Source of the DNA: Secundilactobacillus hailunensis | Lineage (GTDB): Bacteria > Bacillota > Bacilli > Lactobacillales > Lactobacillaceae | DNA: 64,000 nucleotides | Direction: 5' to 3' | Assembly: GCF_005405185.1 (NCBI RefSeq) | Contig: NZ_BJDO01000006.1 | Location: forward strand, 40,687 to 104,686 | Shown: positions 7,675 to 15,153 of the stretch, one piece after another | Numbering within the stretch: the stretch's first letter is position 1 | Layout of the letters: every line of letters begins with the position of its first letter | Position numbers and translations under genes: made by a program | Notes under the pieces: generated by a model | Seen by the model: the letters and a program-made list of their open reading frames with translations, nothing else | Database searches by the model: none | What the model was told of the DNA's origin: nothing

Positions 7675-9084
7675 ATGGAGAACACAACGGTCTCAAAAAT
7701 ATTTGGTCGACTAACTAAAAAAGAGTCACTCGACCGGTATCTAGATAAGGATAGTTTATTAGAAAAGTCGATGGACGCTAAGGATCTGTTATTACTGGGA
7801 GTTGGTACCGTGATTGGAACGGGGATCTTTATTCTTCCCGGTACGGTTGCGGCTTTATATAGCGGGCCCGGGATCGTTTTATCATTTGTTTTAGCAGCCT
7901 TAGTCTGTGCCACCGCTGCCATGTGTTACGCGGAATTTTCATCCGCGTTACCCGTTGCCGGCAGTGCCTATTCATACGGGAACATTGTGTTCGGTGAATT
8001 TATTGGCTGGGTGATTGGCTGGGCGCTGGTCCTGGAGTACATGTTATCCGTGGCGGCCGTTTCTACTGGCTGGTCGGCTTATTTGGTGTCATTTTTAAAG
8101 GGTGTTGGTATTACGGTACCTAAGGCGATTACCGGCAGCTTCGATCCAGCTCACGGCACTTATTTCAATTTATTTGCAATTCTGATCGTGCTGGCTATTA
8201 GTTTATTGCTGACCCAGGGCGTTAAAACGACTACCCGAATCAATAACATTATTGTGGTGGCTAAAATCTTCATTATTCTATTGTTTGTGGTTGTTGGTAT
8301 TTTCTACGTCAAACCAAGTAACTGGCATCCATTTGCGCCATATGGTGCTCATGGAATCATGCGGGGCGCTTCATTAGTGTTCTATGCCTATCTAGGGTTT
8401 GACTGTGTTTCGGCTTCCGCAGCGGAAGTGAAGAATCCGCGGCGCAACATGCCAATCGGTATTTTGGGGACCCTGATCATCTGTACGATACTCTACATGG
8501 CAGTTGCCGCTGTCTTAACTGGGATGGTCTCTTATACAAAATTAAACGTGGCTGCACCAGTTTCCTTTGCACTGCAAATCGTGAACCAAAACTGGGTTGC
8601 TGGCGTCGTTTCAATTGGGGCTTTAGCCGGAATGTTCACGATGATGCTCTCGATGATCTATAGTTCGTCACGGCTGATCTATTCCATTGGCCGGGACGGT
8701 CTATTACCTAAGGGTTTAGGGAAAATCAGTATGAAACACCAAGTGCCTAGTCATGGTTTGCTGGCGGTCACCATCGTGATTGCCATCATGGGTGGCTTGG
8801 TCTCATTAGACCGGTTAACTCAGTTAGTTAACATTGGAACCTTAATTGCCTTCACCATGATGTCCTTGGGTGTGTTGCCATTACGGAAACGTAAAGACAT
8901 TGCCAATACGGGCTTCAAGGTCCCGTTATATCCATATCTGCCGATCATTTCTGCTGGGCTATGCATCTGGATGCTACTCCAGTTGCCTTTAGAGACCTGG
9001 GTCGTTTCCGGTATCTGGTTTGCTATTGGCGTCATTATTTACGCAACCTATGGCGTTTGGCACAGTCAATTACGTAAAAATTAA
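7675..9084 (+). CDS. APC-family amino acid permease, probably Phe-regulated
   Basis: A 469-aa transporter with about 12 membrane helices and the APC signature GVGTVIGTGIFILPG at residues 40-55, followed by GPGIVLSFVLAAL and YAEFSSALPVAGSAYSY. It belongs to the cationic/branched-chain permease group that includes YfnA and lactococcal BcaP. The Phe-codon leader upstream suggests that phenylalanine, or aromatic and branched-chain amino acids together, are imported; this is inferred from regulation, not from the protein. SD GAGGAGG. A paralogue lies at 50667-52109. A bidirectional terminator follows. Confidence 0.85.
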   Translation: MENTTVSKIFGRLTKKESLDRYLDKDSLLEKSMDAKDLLLLGVGTVIGTGIFILPGTVAALYSGPGIVLSFVLAALVCATAAMCYAEFSSALPVAGSAYSYGNIVFGEFIGWVIGWALVLEYMLSVAAVSTGWSAYLVSFLKGVGITVPKAITGSFDPAHGTYFNLFAILIVLAISLLLTQGVKTTTRINNIIVVAKIFIILLFVVVGIFYVKPSNWHPFAPYGAHGIMRGASLVFYAYLGFDCVSASAAEVKNPRRNMPIGILGTLIICTILYMAVAAVLTGMVSYTKLNVAAPVSFALQIVNQNWVAGVVSIGALAGMFTMMLSMIYSSSRLIYSIGRDGLLPKGLGKISMKHQVPSHGLLAVTIVIAIMGGLVSLDRLTQLVNIGTLIAFTMMSLGVLPLRKRKDIANTGFKVPLYPYLPIISAGLCIWMLLQLPLETWVVSGIWFAIGVIIYATYGVWHSQLRKN

Positions 9085-9092
9085 ATTCAACT

Positions 9093-9142
9093 AAAAATGG
9101 CTGACTCGGTAATCTTTCAAGATTACTGAGTCAGTCATTTTT
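9093..9142. terminator. Bidirectional terminator
   Basis: AAAAATGGCTGACTCGGTAA pairs with TTACTGAGTCAGTCATTTTTT. It serves the permease and the convergent LCP gene. Confidence 0.9.
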
Positions 9143-9152
9143 TGGCTACTGC

Positions 9153-10241
9153 TTAATTATTGGTTTGGATAGTGTTAGCGTTATTGGAAGCAGAATTGTT
9201 ATCGTAAACCGTATAAACTGGGTTATTACCGGAATTCCAATCGAAACCGTTCTTCGTGTTGAGTTTATTTTGCTGTACGTTGAAGTTATTTAACGGTTTC
9301 TTCGATTCACCAAGGGAAGTTCGCAAGAGGTCTGAAGTGTTCTGGAGCGTCTTGGTAGCAGGGACTTGGTAAGCAGCATCGTTAATGTAGGCGCCAATCC
9401 CCTGTAAGCTTGATTTCTTCACGTGCTTGACAGAGTCTTTATCGTGTTCGGCCAGGCTGATCATATCGTTAAAGGATAAGTTCGTTTTCATGTTGCTGGA
9501 CAGTAAGCTGAGTAACTTCTGGTACATGGCGACGTTACCGGATTTAGTCACTTTCTTAACAACTTGCTGAATGACTTGTTGCTGACGTTGTTGACGGCCA
9601 TAATCACCCTTAGGATCTTCATAACGCATCCGTGAAAATGCCAAAGCCTGTTTACCGTTTAAATGTGCTTTACCCTTTGTAAAGGACATATGGGTATGTG
9701 AATCGCTCCACGAGAAGGGCACGTTGACCTCGATGCCACCGATTGCGTTAACCACTTTTTCCAGACCGCCCATATTGATCAAGACGTAATAGTTCATTGG
9801 AACGCCCACCAGTTTTTCAACCGTCTTCATGGAAGTCGAAGCACCGCCAACCGTATAGGCCGCGTTAATTTTTTCAGTGTCATTAGTGCCGTCGATCTTA
9901 ACCAGCGTGTCGCGTGGAATGCTGACCATCGTGGCTTTCTTAGTTTTGGGATTGATAGTGACCACCATGATCGTATCGGTCCGGCCCTTATCAGTCCGAC
10001 CAAGAGCACCGGTATCAGTCCCCATCAGTAAAATGCTGACAGGCTTAGAATTCGAAACCTTCGCACGATTGGCACCGTGAGCGGCAGAATAGGTGTGATC
10101 AATGCTGGATTTAGTCTGATAGGCAACATAGGCGCCCCCAAGACCAATGATGGCAACGAGTGCGACCAGTGTCCAGACGATGATCCGCCGTATTCTTGAA
10201 TGTTGTTTTGGTGCCGAGTGTTTCGGGCTTTGATTCTGCAT
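9153..10241 (-). CDS. LCP (LytR-CpsA-Psr) family glycopolymer ligase
   Basis: A 362-aa membrane-anchored protein. There is a short cytoplasmic basic tail, one transmembrane segment at about residues 18-42 (IIVWTLVALVAIIGLGGAYVA), then an extracellular LCP domain: SILLMGTDTG, GRTDTIMVVTINP, VSIPRDTLVKI, the KINAAYTVGG loop and LAFSRMRYEDPKGDYGRQQR. Such enzymes attach teichoic acids or polysaccharides to peptidoglycan using polyprenyl-pyrophosphate substrates; Arg and Asp in these motifs bind the pyrophosphate. The C-terminal 40 residues are low-complexity, rich in Asn/Thr. SD AAGGAG. Which glycopolymer it ligates cannot be told. Confidence 0.92.
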   Translation of the reverse strand: MQNQSPKHSAPKQHSRIRRIIVWTLVALVAIIGLGGAYVAYQTKSSIDHTYSAAHGANRAKVSNSKPVSILLMGTDTGALGRTDKGRTDTIMVVTINPKTKKATMVSIPRDTLVKIDGTNDTEKINAAYTVGGASTSMKTVEKLVGVPMNYYVLINMGGLEKVVNAIGGIEVNVPFSWSDSHTHMSFTKGKAHLNGKQALAFSRMRYEDPKGDYGRQQRQQQVIQQVVKKVTKSGNVAMYQKLLSLLSSNMKTNLSFNDMISLAEHDKDSVKHVKKSSLQGIGAYINDAAYQVPATKTLQNTSDLLRTSLGESKKPLNNFNVQQNKLNTKNGFDWNSGNNPVYTVYDNNSASNNANTIQTNN

Positions 10242-10479
10242 ATTTAACTCCTTAATGTTAATCAGATTAGTAAAACATATCGTGTTTAGAAATATAGTTA
10301 TAACACACGTAAGACTTAAGAATAAAGTATAAACGTTATCTTTTGAAGTTCAAATAAATTTTCATAAATAAAACTTAAAGGATTTAGCAATCATGCAGTA
10401 AATCATAGGTGTAATTAATGTTAACTGCGTAATGGTTGCATTATACTAAATTTTGAAGTATTTGTTTAGAAAGGATCTG

Positions 10480-11880
10480 ATGTTATTGACTGTTTTTAGT
10501 GCTTTTAGTAACGAACAAATCATTGAATTTTTAAAACAGCAAGTCACTGATGGTAACGTGTTTACTGCACCTATCATCCTGAAGAAGCAATCCTTTAGTT
10601 CAAGGATGACCAGTGATGAGAGTGGGTTAGCCTTAGCTTATATTGAAGCTAACTCCACTAGAGATGTCCAAGGTGTCATGAGGGCTGCCCGCAAATTCCA
10701 CGTGCCGGTGGTGCCGCAAAATCAATTTACCAGTACGGTGGTTGGGGCTGATAGTGTGGCCGGCAGCTTTGTGCTGTCGACCAAGAAGATGAATCGCATT
10801 AAAGAAATCAGCCGGGCCGATTCACTAGCCGTTGTTGAACCAGGTGTGATCAACGGTGACCTGGATAAAGCGGCTCGTGAACAGGGCATGTTTTATGCAC
10901 CGGATCCAGGTTCCAAGCCAATCTCTGGTATTGGCGGCAACGTTGCCACTAACGCTGGTGGGATGAGTACCGTGAAGTACGGTGCCACGAAAGATAACGT
11001 GCTGGGATTAAAGGTCGTCTTGGCGGATGGCCGCGAGATCAAAGTCGGTGGCCGGACGCTGAAGCAAGCCTTTGGTTATAATCTGACGCAGTTATTTGTC
11101 GGGTCTGAAGGGACGTTAGGCGTTATTACTGAAGTGACGGTAAAATTAATGCCGATCCCAATTAGTAAGCCGACGATGGGCATTGCGTTCTTTGACGATA
11201 TGACTAAGCTGGCCGAAGCCGTTGCTGAGATTCGAATCTCTGGGGTTTACCCAACGATGCTGGAAGCCTTGGATAACGCTACGATTGAGGCACTGGATAA
11301 ATATGAAGGTACGCATTATAGCAATAATAGCGGTGCGATGCTGATCTTTAAAGTGGATAACAGTATTCCGGAAGTCGTTGATAAGCTAAAAGAACTGATG
11401 GCTAAGCACAGTGCGGTTAATGTGACTGTCACCACTGATCCAAAAGAGCAGGCTGATTTGGAAAAGCTACGTCGGGATATGTTGCCGGCCGTATTTGCTG
11501 GTCAGAATCATATCATGGAAGATATGGCAATGCCACTATCTAAGCTGGCACCAATGATGGATTATATCCACGAGGTGGGTGTTCAAAAGCATCTGAAGAT
11601 TTACGTGGCCGGCCATGCTGGTGATGGTAACGTCCATCCGACGATTGTTTGGCCAAAGGAACAAAAAGAGGCGCCGCAAGATGTTGTTGAAGCGTTGCAG
11701 TTAATGTTCCATAAAACGTTGGAACTGGGCGGGACAATTTCGGGCGAACACGCCGTTGGCACTATGAAGAACCAGTGGAACAACGAAGAACTGGGTGAAG
11801 ATGTTGACCAGATTCAACACCAAATCAAGGCATTGTTTGATCCGATGCAGTTGTTGAATCCGAAGAGGAAGATTAATTAG
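10480..11880 (+). CDS. FAD-binding oxidoreductase, GlcD/D-lactate dehydrogenase type
   Basis: A 466-aa flavoprotein. The N-terminal PCMH-type FAD domain shows VVPQNQFTSTVVGAD, PDPGSKPISGIGGNVATNAGG and FVGSEGTLGVITEVT; the C-terminal FAD-oxidase domain shows AGHAGDGNVHP and ISGEHAVGTMKN. The family oxidises 2-hydroxyacids such as glycolate or D-lactate. The ATG at 10480 has SD GAAAGGA; an upstream in-frame TTG lacks one. No partner GlcE/GlcF gene is adjacent, so the electron acceptor is unclear. Monocistronic, with a long palindrome just downstream. Confidence 0.88.
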   Translation: MLLTVFSAFSNEQIIEFLKQQVTDGNVFTAPIILKKQSFSSRMTSDESGLALAYIEANSTRDVQGVMRAARKFHVPVVPQNQFTSTVVGADSVAGSFVLSTKKMNRIKEISRADSLAVVEPGVINGDLDKAAREQGMFYAPDPGSKPISGIGGNVATNAGGMSTVKYGATKDNVLGLKVVLADGREIKVGGRTLKQAFGYNLTQLFVGSEGTLGVITEVTVKLMPIPISKPTMGIAFFDDMTKLAEAVAEIRISGVYPTMLEALDNATIEALDKYEGTHYSNNSGAMLIFKVDNSIPEVVDKLKELMAKHSAVNVTVTTDPKEQADLEKLRRDMLPAVFAGQNHIMEDMAMPLSKLAPMMDYIHEVGVQKHLKIYVAGHAGDGNVHPTIVWPKEQKEAPQDVVEALQLMFHKTLELGGTISGEHAVGTMKNQWNNEELGEDVDQIQHQIKALFDPMQLLNPKRKIN

Positions 11881-11883
11881 AGA

Positions 11884-11995
11884 GTGTGAAGAAAGCCGGG
11901 TTGCCCCCAGAACATAACGCGACTAATCGGAAAATTCCGGTTTTGAATTTTTGGATTAGTCGCGTTATGTGGCCGGGGGCAGGCTTTCTGAACAC
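11884..11995. repeat. 112-bp imperfect palindrome
   Basis: Nested arms: GTGT/ACAC, GAAAGCC/GGCTTTC, GCCCCC/GGGGGC and a 17-bp arm ACATAACGCGACTAATC/GATTAGTCGCGTTATGT around a 25-nt apex. It could act as a terminator or mRNA-stabilising stem, or be an intergenic palindromic element. A second element of almost the same length is at 47772-47882. Confidence 0.75.
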
Positions 11996-12014
11996 GTTTA
12001 GTCAATGTAAAAGA

Positions 12015-12057
12015 AAAGAGCGCCAGGAAAATCACAACGATTTTTCTGGCGCTCTTT
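12015..12057. terminator. Bidirectional terminator
   Basis: AAAGAGCGCCAG pairs with CTGGCGCTCTTT, with a further AAAATC/GATTTT inner pairing. It lies immediately 3' of the convergent deformylase gene. Confidence 0.88.
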
Positions 12058-12060
12058 AAG

Positions 12061-12471
12061 TTAAATCAAAATCCCATTCGTATGATCCACTTCATGTTGA
12101 ATAATCTCAGCAGTAAAATCATTAAAAGTCTGGGTATGCGATTTAAAGTTCTGATCTTGATACGTAACTTCAATCGTCTTATAACGGGTTGTTGTTCGCT
12201 GACCTTCCAAAGACAGGCAACCTTCAGTAGCTTCGTAAGGGCCACTTTTCTTAGTGATCTCTGGATTGACCATGGGAATGGATAACATTCCAAGCTGAAT
12301 CGCAATGATCCGTTTTTTAACGCCAATCATGTTAGCTGCTAAGCCAACGGCGCGACTAGTGTTAGCTTTAAGGGTATCCACGAGGTCAGTCACAGCGGCG
12401 GCATCCGCTTTAGTTGCTCGAGTGGCTTTTTGGGAGAGAAATCCTTGGTCGTGGTTAATTTGTTTGATCAT
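12061..12471 (-). CDS. def: Peptide deformylase-like protein
   Basis: A 136-aa metalloenzyme homologue that would remove the formyl group from nascent N-terminal methionine. All three metal-site motifs are present: GLAANMIGVKKRI (motif 1; usual GLAAPQIG has AANMIG here), EGCLSLEG (motif 2, metal Cys) and QHEVDHTNG (motif 3, HExxH). The short length and altered motif 1 mark it as the small second-copy PDF type common in lactobacilli rather than the essential long type. SD AAGGAG. It probably forms an operon with the FabK-like gene upstream (31-bp gap). Confidence 0.88.
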   Translation of the reverse strand: MIKQINHDQGFLSQKATRATKADAAAVTDLVDTLKANTSRAVGLAANMIGVKKRIIAIQLGMLSIPMVNPEITKKSGPYEATEGCLSLEGQRTTTRYKTIEVTYQDQNFKSHTQTFNDFTAEIIQHEVDHTNGILI

Positions 12472-12501
12472 AAAAAACTCCTTCTTAAAATAAATCTTCT
12501 A

Positions 12502-13389
12502 CTATTGTGGGACGCCTTGGTTTAAATCAGCAACGATTTCCTTAGCTGAGCGAATCTTGGTCATGGCACCGGCAATTTGACCAGCCATGAAGCTACCATG
12601 GTCCACATCACCAGCAATGGCGCGTTTTAAAGAACCGCTGGATAGCTGACTGAACGTTGTTGAATCAGTGGTAACAAGTAATTTCGTCGTTAACGGTGTT
12701 TTCAAACTACGAACGCGATCGCCACCAGTTCCGGTAACTACTGTACCATTATCGTCGGCTTTAATCACCAGTTGTTTGTAAATCTCGTCAATGGGGGTCT
12801 CTTTGGCAACTAAAAAGGCAGTTCCGACTTGGACTCCAACGGCGCCTAAAGCGAAGGCGGCCTTAACGCCGGCACTGGTGCCAATACCGCCAGCAGCAAC
12901 CACGGGGATGTTCACGGCTGCTACAACTTGCGGCACCAATGACATGGTAGTTTCGGTGCCGATGTGACCACCGGATTCTAAACCTTCGGCAACTACTGCG
13001 GATGCGCCCAGATTAGCCATTTTCTTAGCAATCTTAACGTTAGGAATGACTGGAATAATCCTACTACCGGCATTGATTAAGTTCTGCATAAATGGCGCAG
13101 GATTACCTGCACTAGTGAAGACAACTGGAACTGGGTCAGCCAATAGGACGGGTAACAGACTGTCAATGTTATCTTGCTGCAGCATTAAGTTGACCCCAAA
13201 TGGCTGCTTAGTTGCGGCGCGAATAGTCTTCAGATCTGCTTGCAGCGACTCGGCAGTTGAATCAGCAGTGGTTAAAACGCCTAAACCACCAGCATTGCTA
13301 ACGGCAATCACCAACTCTGGCCGTGAGATTTGCGCCATGGCACCTTGAATGATGGGCTTTTGAATGTGCAGTAATTTAGTGAGTTGCAT
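12502..13389 (-). CDS. FabK-like enoyl-ACP reductase / nitronate monooxygenase family
   Basis: A 295-aa FMN-binding TIM-barrel flavoprotein. Motifs: PIIQGAMAQIS, AVSNAGGLGVL, PFGVNLML, EGLESGGHIG (with the conserved His), VVAAGGI and GDVDHGSFMAGQIAG. The last block and overall order match FabK, the FMN-dependent enoyl-ACP reductase of streptococci, more closely than classic nitronate monooxygenases, but N-terminal residues differ (QISRPEL), so function is uncertain. A FabI-type enoyl reductase is also encoded at 46843-47601. SD AAAGGAGG. It is cotranscribed with the deformylase-like gene. Confidence 0.75.
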   Translation of the reverse strand: MQLTKLLHIQKPIIQGAMAQISRPELVIAVSNAGGLGVLTTADSTAESLQADLKTIRAATKQPFGVNLMLQQDNIDSLLPVLLADPVPVVFTSAGNPAPFMQNLINAGSRIIPVIPNVKIAKKMANLGASAVVAEGLESGGHIGTETTMSLVPQVVAAVNIPVVAAGGIGTSAGVKAAFALGAVGVQVGTAFLVAKETPIDEIYKQLVIKADDNGTVVTGTGGDRVRSLKTPLTTKLLVTTDSTTFSQLSSGSLKRAIAGDVDHGSFMAGQIAGAMTKIRSAKEIVADLNQGVPQ

Positions 13390-13503
13390 TTTGAAACCTC
13401 CTTTGGATTAAAAAACACGATTAAATGAATCCTAATTTACCTAACAGAATAACATGAAATCGCTGAAGATTGGGGTTGACCATGACAATTCAAATTAAGA
13501 CAC

Positions 13504-13545
13504 AAAAAAACAATGAATCGCATTAGATGTGATTCATTGTTTTTG
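13504..13545. terminator. Terminator after the PanE-family gene
   Basis: AAAAACAATGAATC pairs with GATTCATTGTTTTT. It sits just 3' of the minus-strand reductase gene. Confidence 0.85.
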
Positions 13546-13554
13546 AATTAAAGG

Positions 13555-14571
13555 CTATCTGCCAGCAACTTGCTGGTGTTCAACAACCGTTTCTGGTGCT
13601 GTTTCTTCTTCACGCATCCGCTTCAGTTCACGCTGTTTGTTGCGTTCTGCTAAGTGGACTTCATGGGTCAAGAAGGAATGGGTTTTAGCAAAGTAGTCAT
13701 GTTTTTTACCTAACTTAACCAGGTAGCCGTTGATGTAATCAACTTCGGTTGGCCGGTAGTTATGCATATCCTGATACATTGAAGGGTAGTGGAGTGGGTT
13801 AGCCACTTTAGAAACGTAATTGACACTGGCCAGTTCTTCTTCACGAGTATTGAGCATCTTGACGCCATCGCGTTCGCAGACGTCATAGGCTTCGTCGATC
13901 AGTTGACGGCTCATTTCATCAGCGCCTTCATAGTCAGCGTATTCACCCATGGTCACTTCAAACATGGTGCAAAGGGTGTTAACCACTGAGTTGAAGACCA
14001 CCTTGGCCATCAATGTGCCACGGAAGTTTCTGGTGAGGTTGGGGTTGAACTGGGCTTTTTTAAGCTGTTCAACCAACTTGTGCGTGAAGTCGTCTGGCTT
14101 TTCAGTGTAGTTAGCGAGGTTCATGGAACCGGCACCGCGCTTACCGATGAAGTCAACGTCGCCAGGGCCGTTTAAGACGGTGGCAACTAGGGCAGTCCCT
14201 GCGACCAGCTTTTCAGGCTTGAAGTACTTCAACAATTTTTCGATGTGGCCCATCCCGTTCATGCAGGTAAAGGCGTATTGGTTAGGCTTGAAGAAGTGGG
14301 CGCAGCGTTTCAGCATATCGGACAGCTGCATTTGCTTCAAAAAGAAGATGTAGCAGTCTGGGTTACCATCGTATTCTTCTGGGTAGTAAACGTTAACGGG
14401 GACCAGATGGGTATCTTCATGATCCCGAGAAACCTTAACACCGCCTTGCTTGCGGATGGTTTCGACTTGGGGTTTCCAGCCATCAACAAAGTCAACTTCA
14501 TTACCAGCATCCTGTAGCAAAACACCATACCGCAAACCCATTGCACCTGTTCCAACAACTGTGAATTTCAT
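13555..14571 (-). CDS. Ketopantoate reductase (PanE/ApbA) family 2-oxoacid reductase
   Basis: A 338-aa NAD(P)H-dependent reductase with the N-terminal Rossmann motif GTGAMGLRYG and the PanE core FLKQMQLSDML, TCMNGMGHIEKL and KVVFNSVVNTLCTMFE. In lactic acid bacteria such proteins include PanE of Lactococcus, a D-2-hydroxyisocaproate dehydrogenase that reduces branched-chain 2-oxoacids. A T-box leader with a probable Ile specifier codon supports a role in branched-chain amino acid or 2-oxoacid metabolism rather than pantothenate synthesis. The C-terminal 30 residues are charged. SD AAAGGGG. Monocistronic. Confidence 0.82.
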   Translation of the reverse strand: MKFTVVGTGAMGLRYGVLLQDAGNEVDFVDGWKPQVETIRKQGGVKVSRDHEDTHLVPVNVYYPEEYDGNPDCYIFFLKQMQLSDMLKRCAHFFKPNQYAFTCMNGMGHIEKLLKYFKPEKLVAGTALVATVLNGPGDVDFIGKRGAGSMNLANYTEKPDDFTHKLVEQLKKAQFNPNLTRNFRGTLMAKVVFNSVVNTLCTMFEVTMGEYADYEGADEMSRQLIDEAYDVCERDGVKMLNTREEELASVNYVSKVANPLHYPSMYQDMHNYRPTEVDYINGYLVKLGKKHDYFAKTHSFLTHEVHLAERNKQRELKRMREEETAPETVVEHQQVAGR

Positions 14572-14610
14572 ATGTATTACCCCTTTAAATAAGTATTGTA
14601 ATTTGAAAGC

Positions 14611-14876
14611 AAAAATACCCTTTAAGCCATCTCTGACTTAAAGGGCACGTGTGCGTTACCACCTTTATGTTTTCCACTCGTCACCAAGTGGAACTTACGA
14701 TCTGCAAACACAGATCCAAGTTGATAACGGAGATTGACTCCGTTTTTAATTACTAGTTACCGTTCATCAAAAATGCTTCGAGGTGATTGGCTGGTACGAT
14801 TGTCCGCTTACACCAAACCGAACTCGCTTATGGTGTACCAACGCTGTCCTCGTTAACGCAATTGCTTATCGAATTG
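14611..14876 (-). promoter_or_regulatory. T-box riboswitch of the PanE-family gene
   Basis: The minus strand carries the T-box core AAGGTGGTAACGCACA (14650-14665), then the terminator CCCTTTAAG..CTTAAAGGG with TATTTTT (14611-14645). Upstream is stem I, closed by CGAGG/CCTCG with a TGGTAC/GTACCA inner helix. Its 3' internal loop contains ATC followed by A (14785-14787), so the likely specifier is isoleucine. Uncharged tRNA-Ile would promote readthrough. The T-box call is firm; the codon choice is my reading of the fold. Confidence 0.85.
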
Positions 14877-14881
14877 ACATC

Positions 14882-14909
14882 ATAATAACACTTAAATGTG
14901 GGATGTCAA
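14882..14909 (-). promoter_or_regulatory. Promoter of the T-box transcript
   Basis: On the minus strand: TTGACA (14904-14909), 16-nt spacer, TATTAT (14882-14887). The rest of 14910-15153 is AT-rich and holds nothing else I recognise beyond room for the divergent permease promoter. Confidence 0.65.
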
Positions 14910-15153
14910 ATCTAATTTTAATGTTTATCTCATTGTAATCCAATGCTACGTTGCAAATATTCAAATAAATATACATTTATAAGCTAACAACCTGCTCATT
15001 AAAATGGCCTGAAATACATTATTTAAGAGAATGACGTAAGAATGAGATTATTAATTATCTTTCATAGTTATTGAATACTTATACAGTAACAATTAAAATT
15101 AATCGTGACATATACAAGTATTGCAATTATTTGAGATTGGATGAGGTTATTTT

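Noticed and set aside
7491..7922. 143-codon reverse-strand frame over the leader region
   Set aside because: It is antisense to the leader, terminator and permease start, low-complexity and without an SD.
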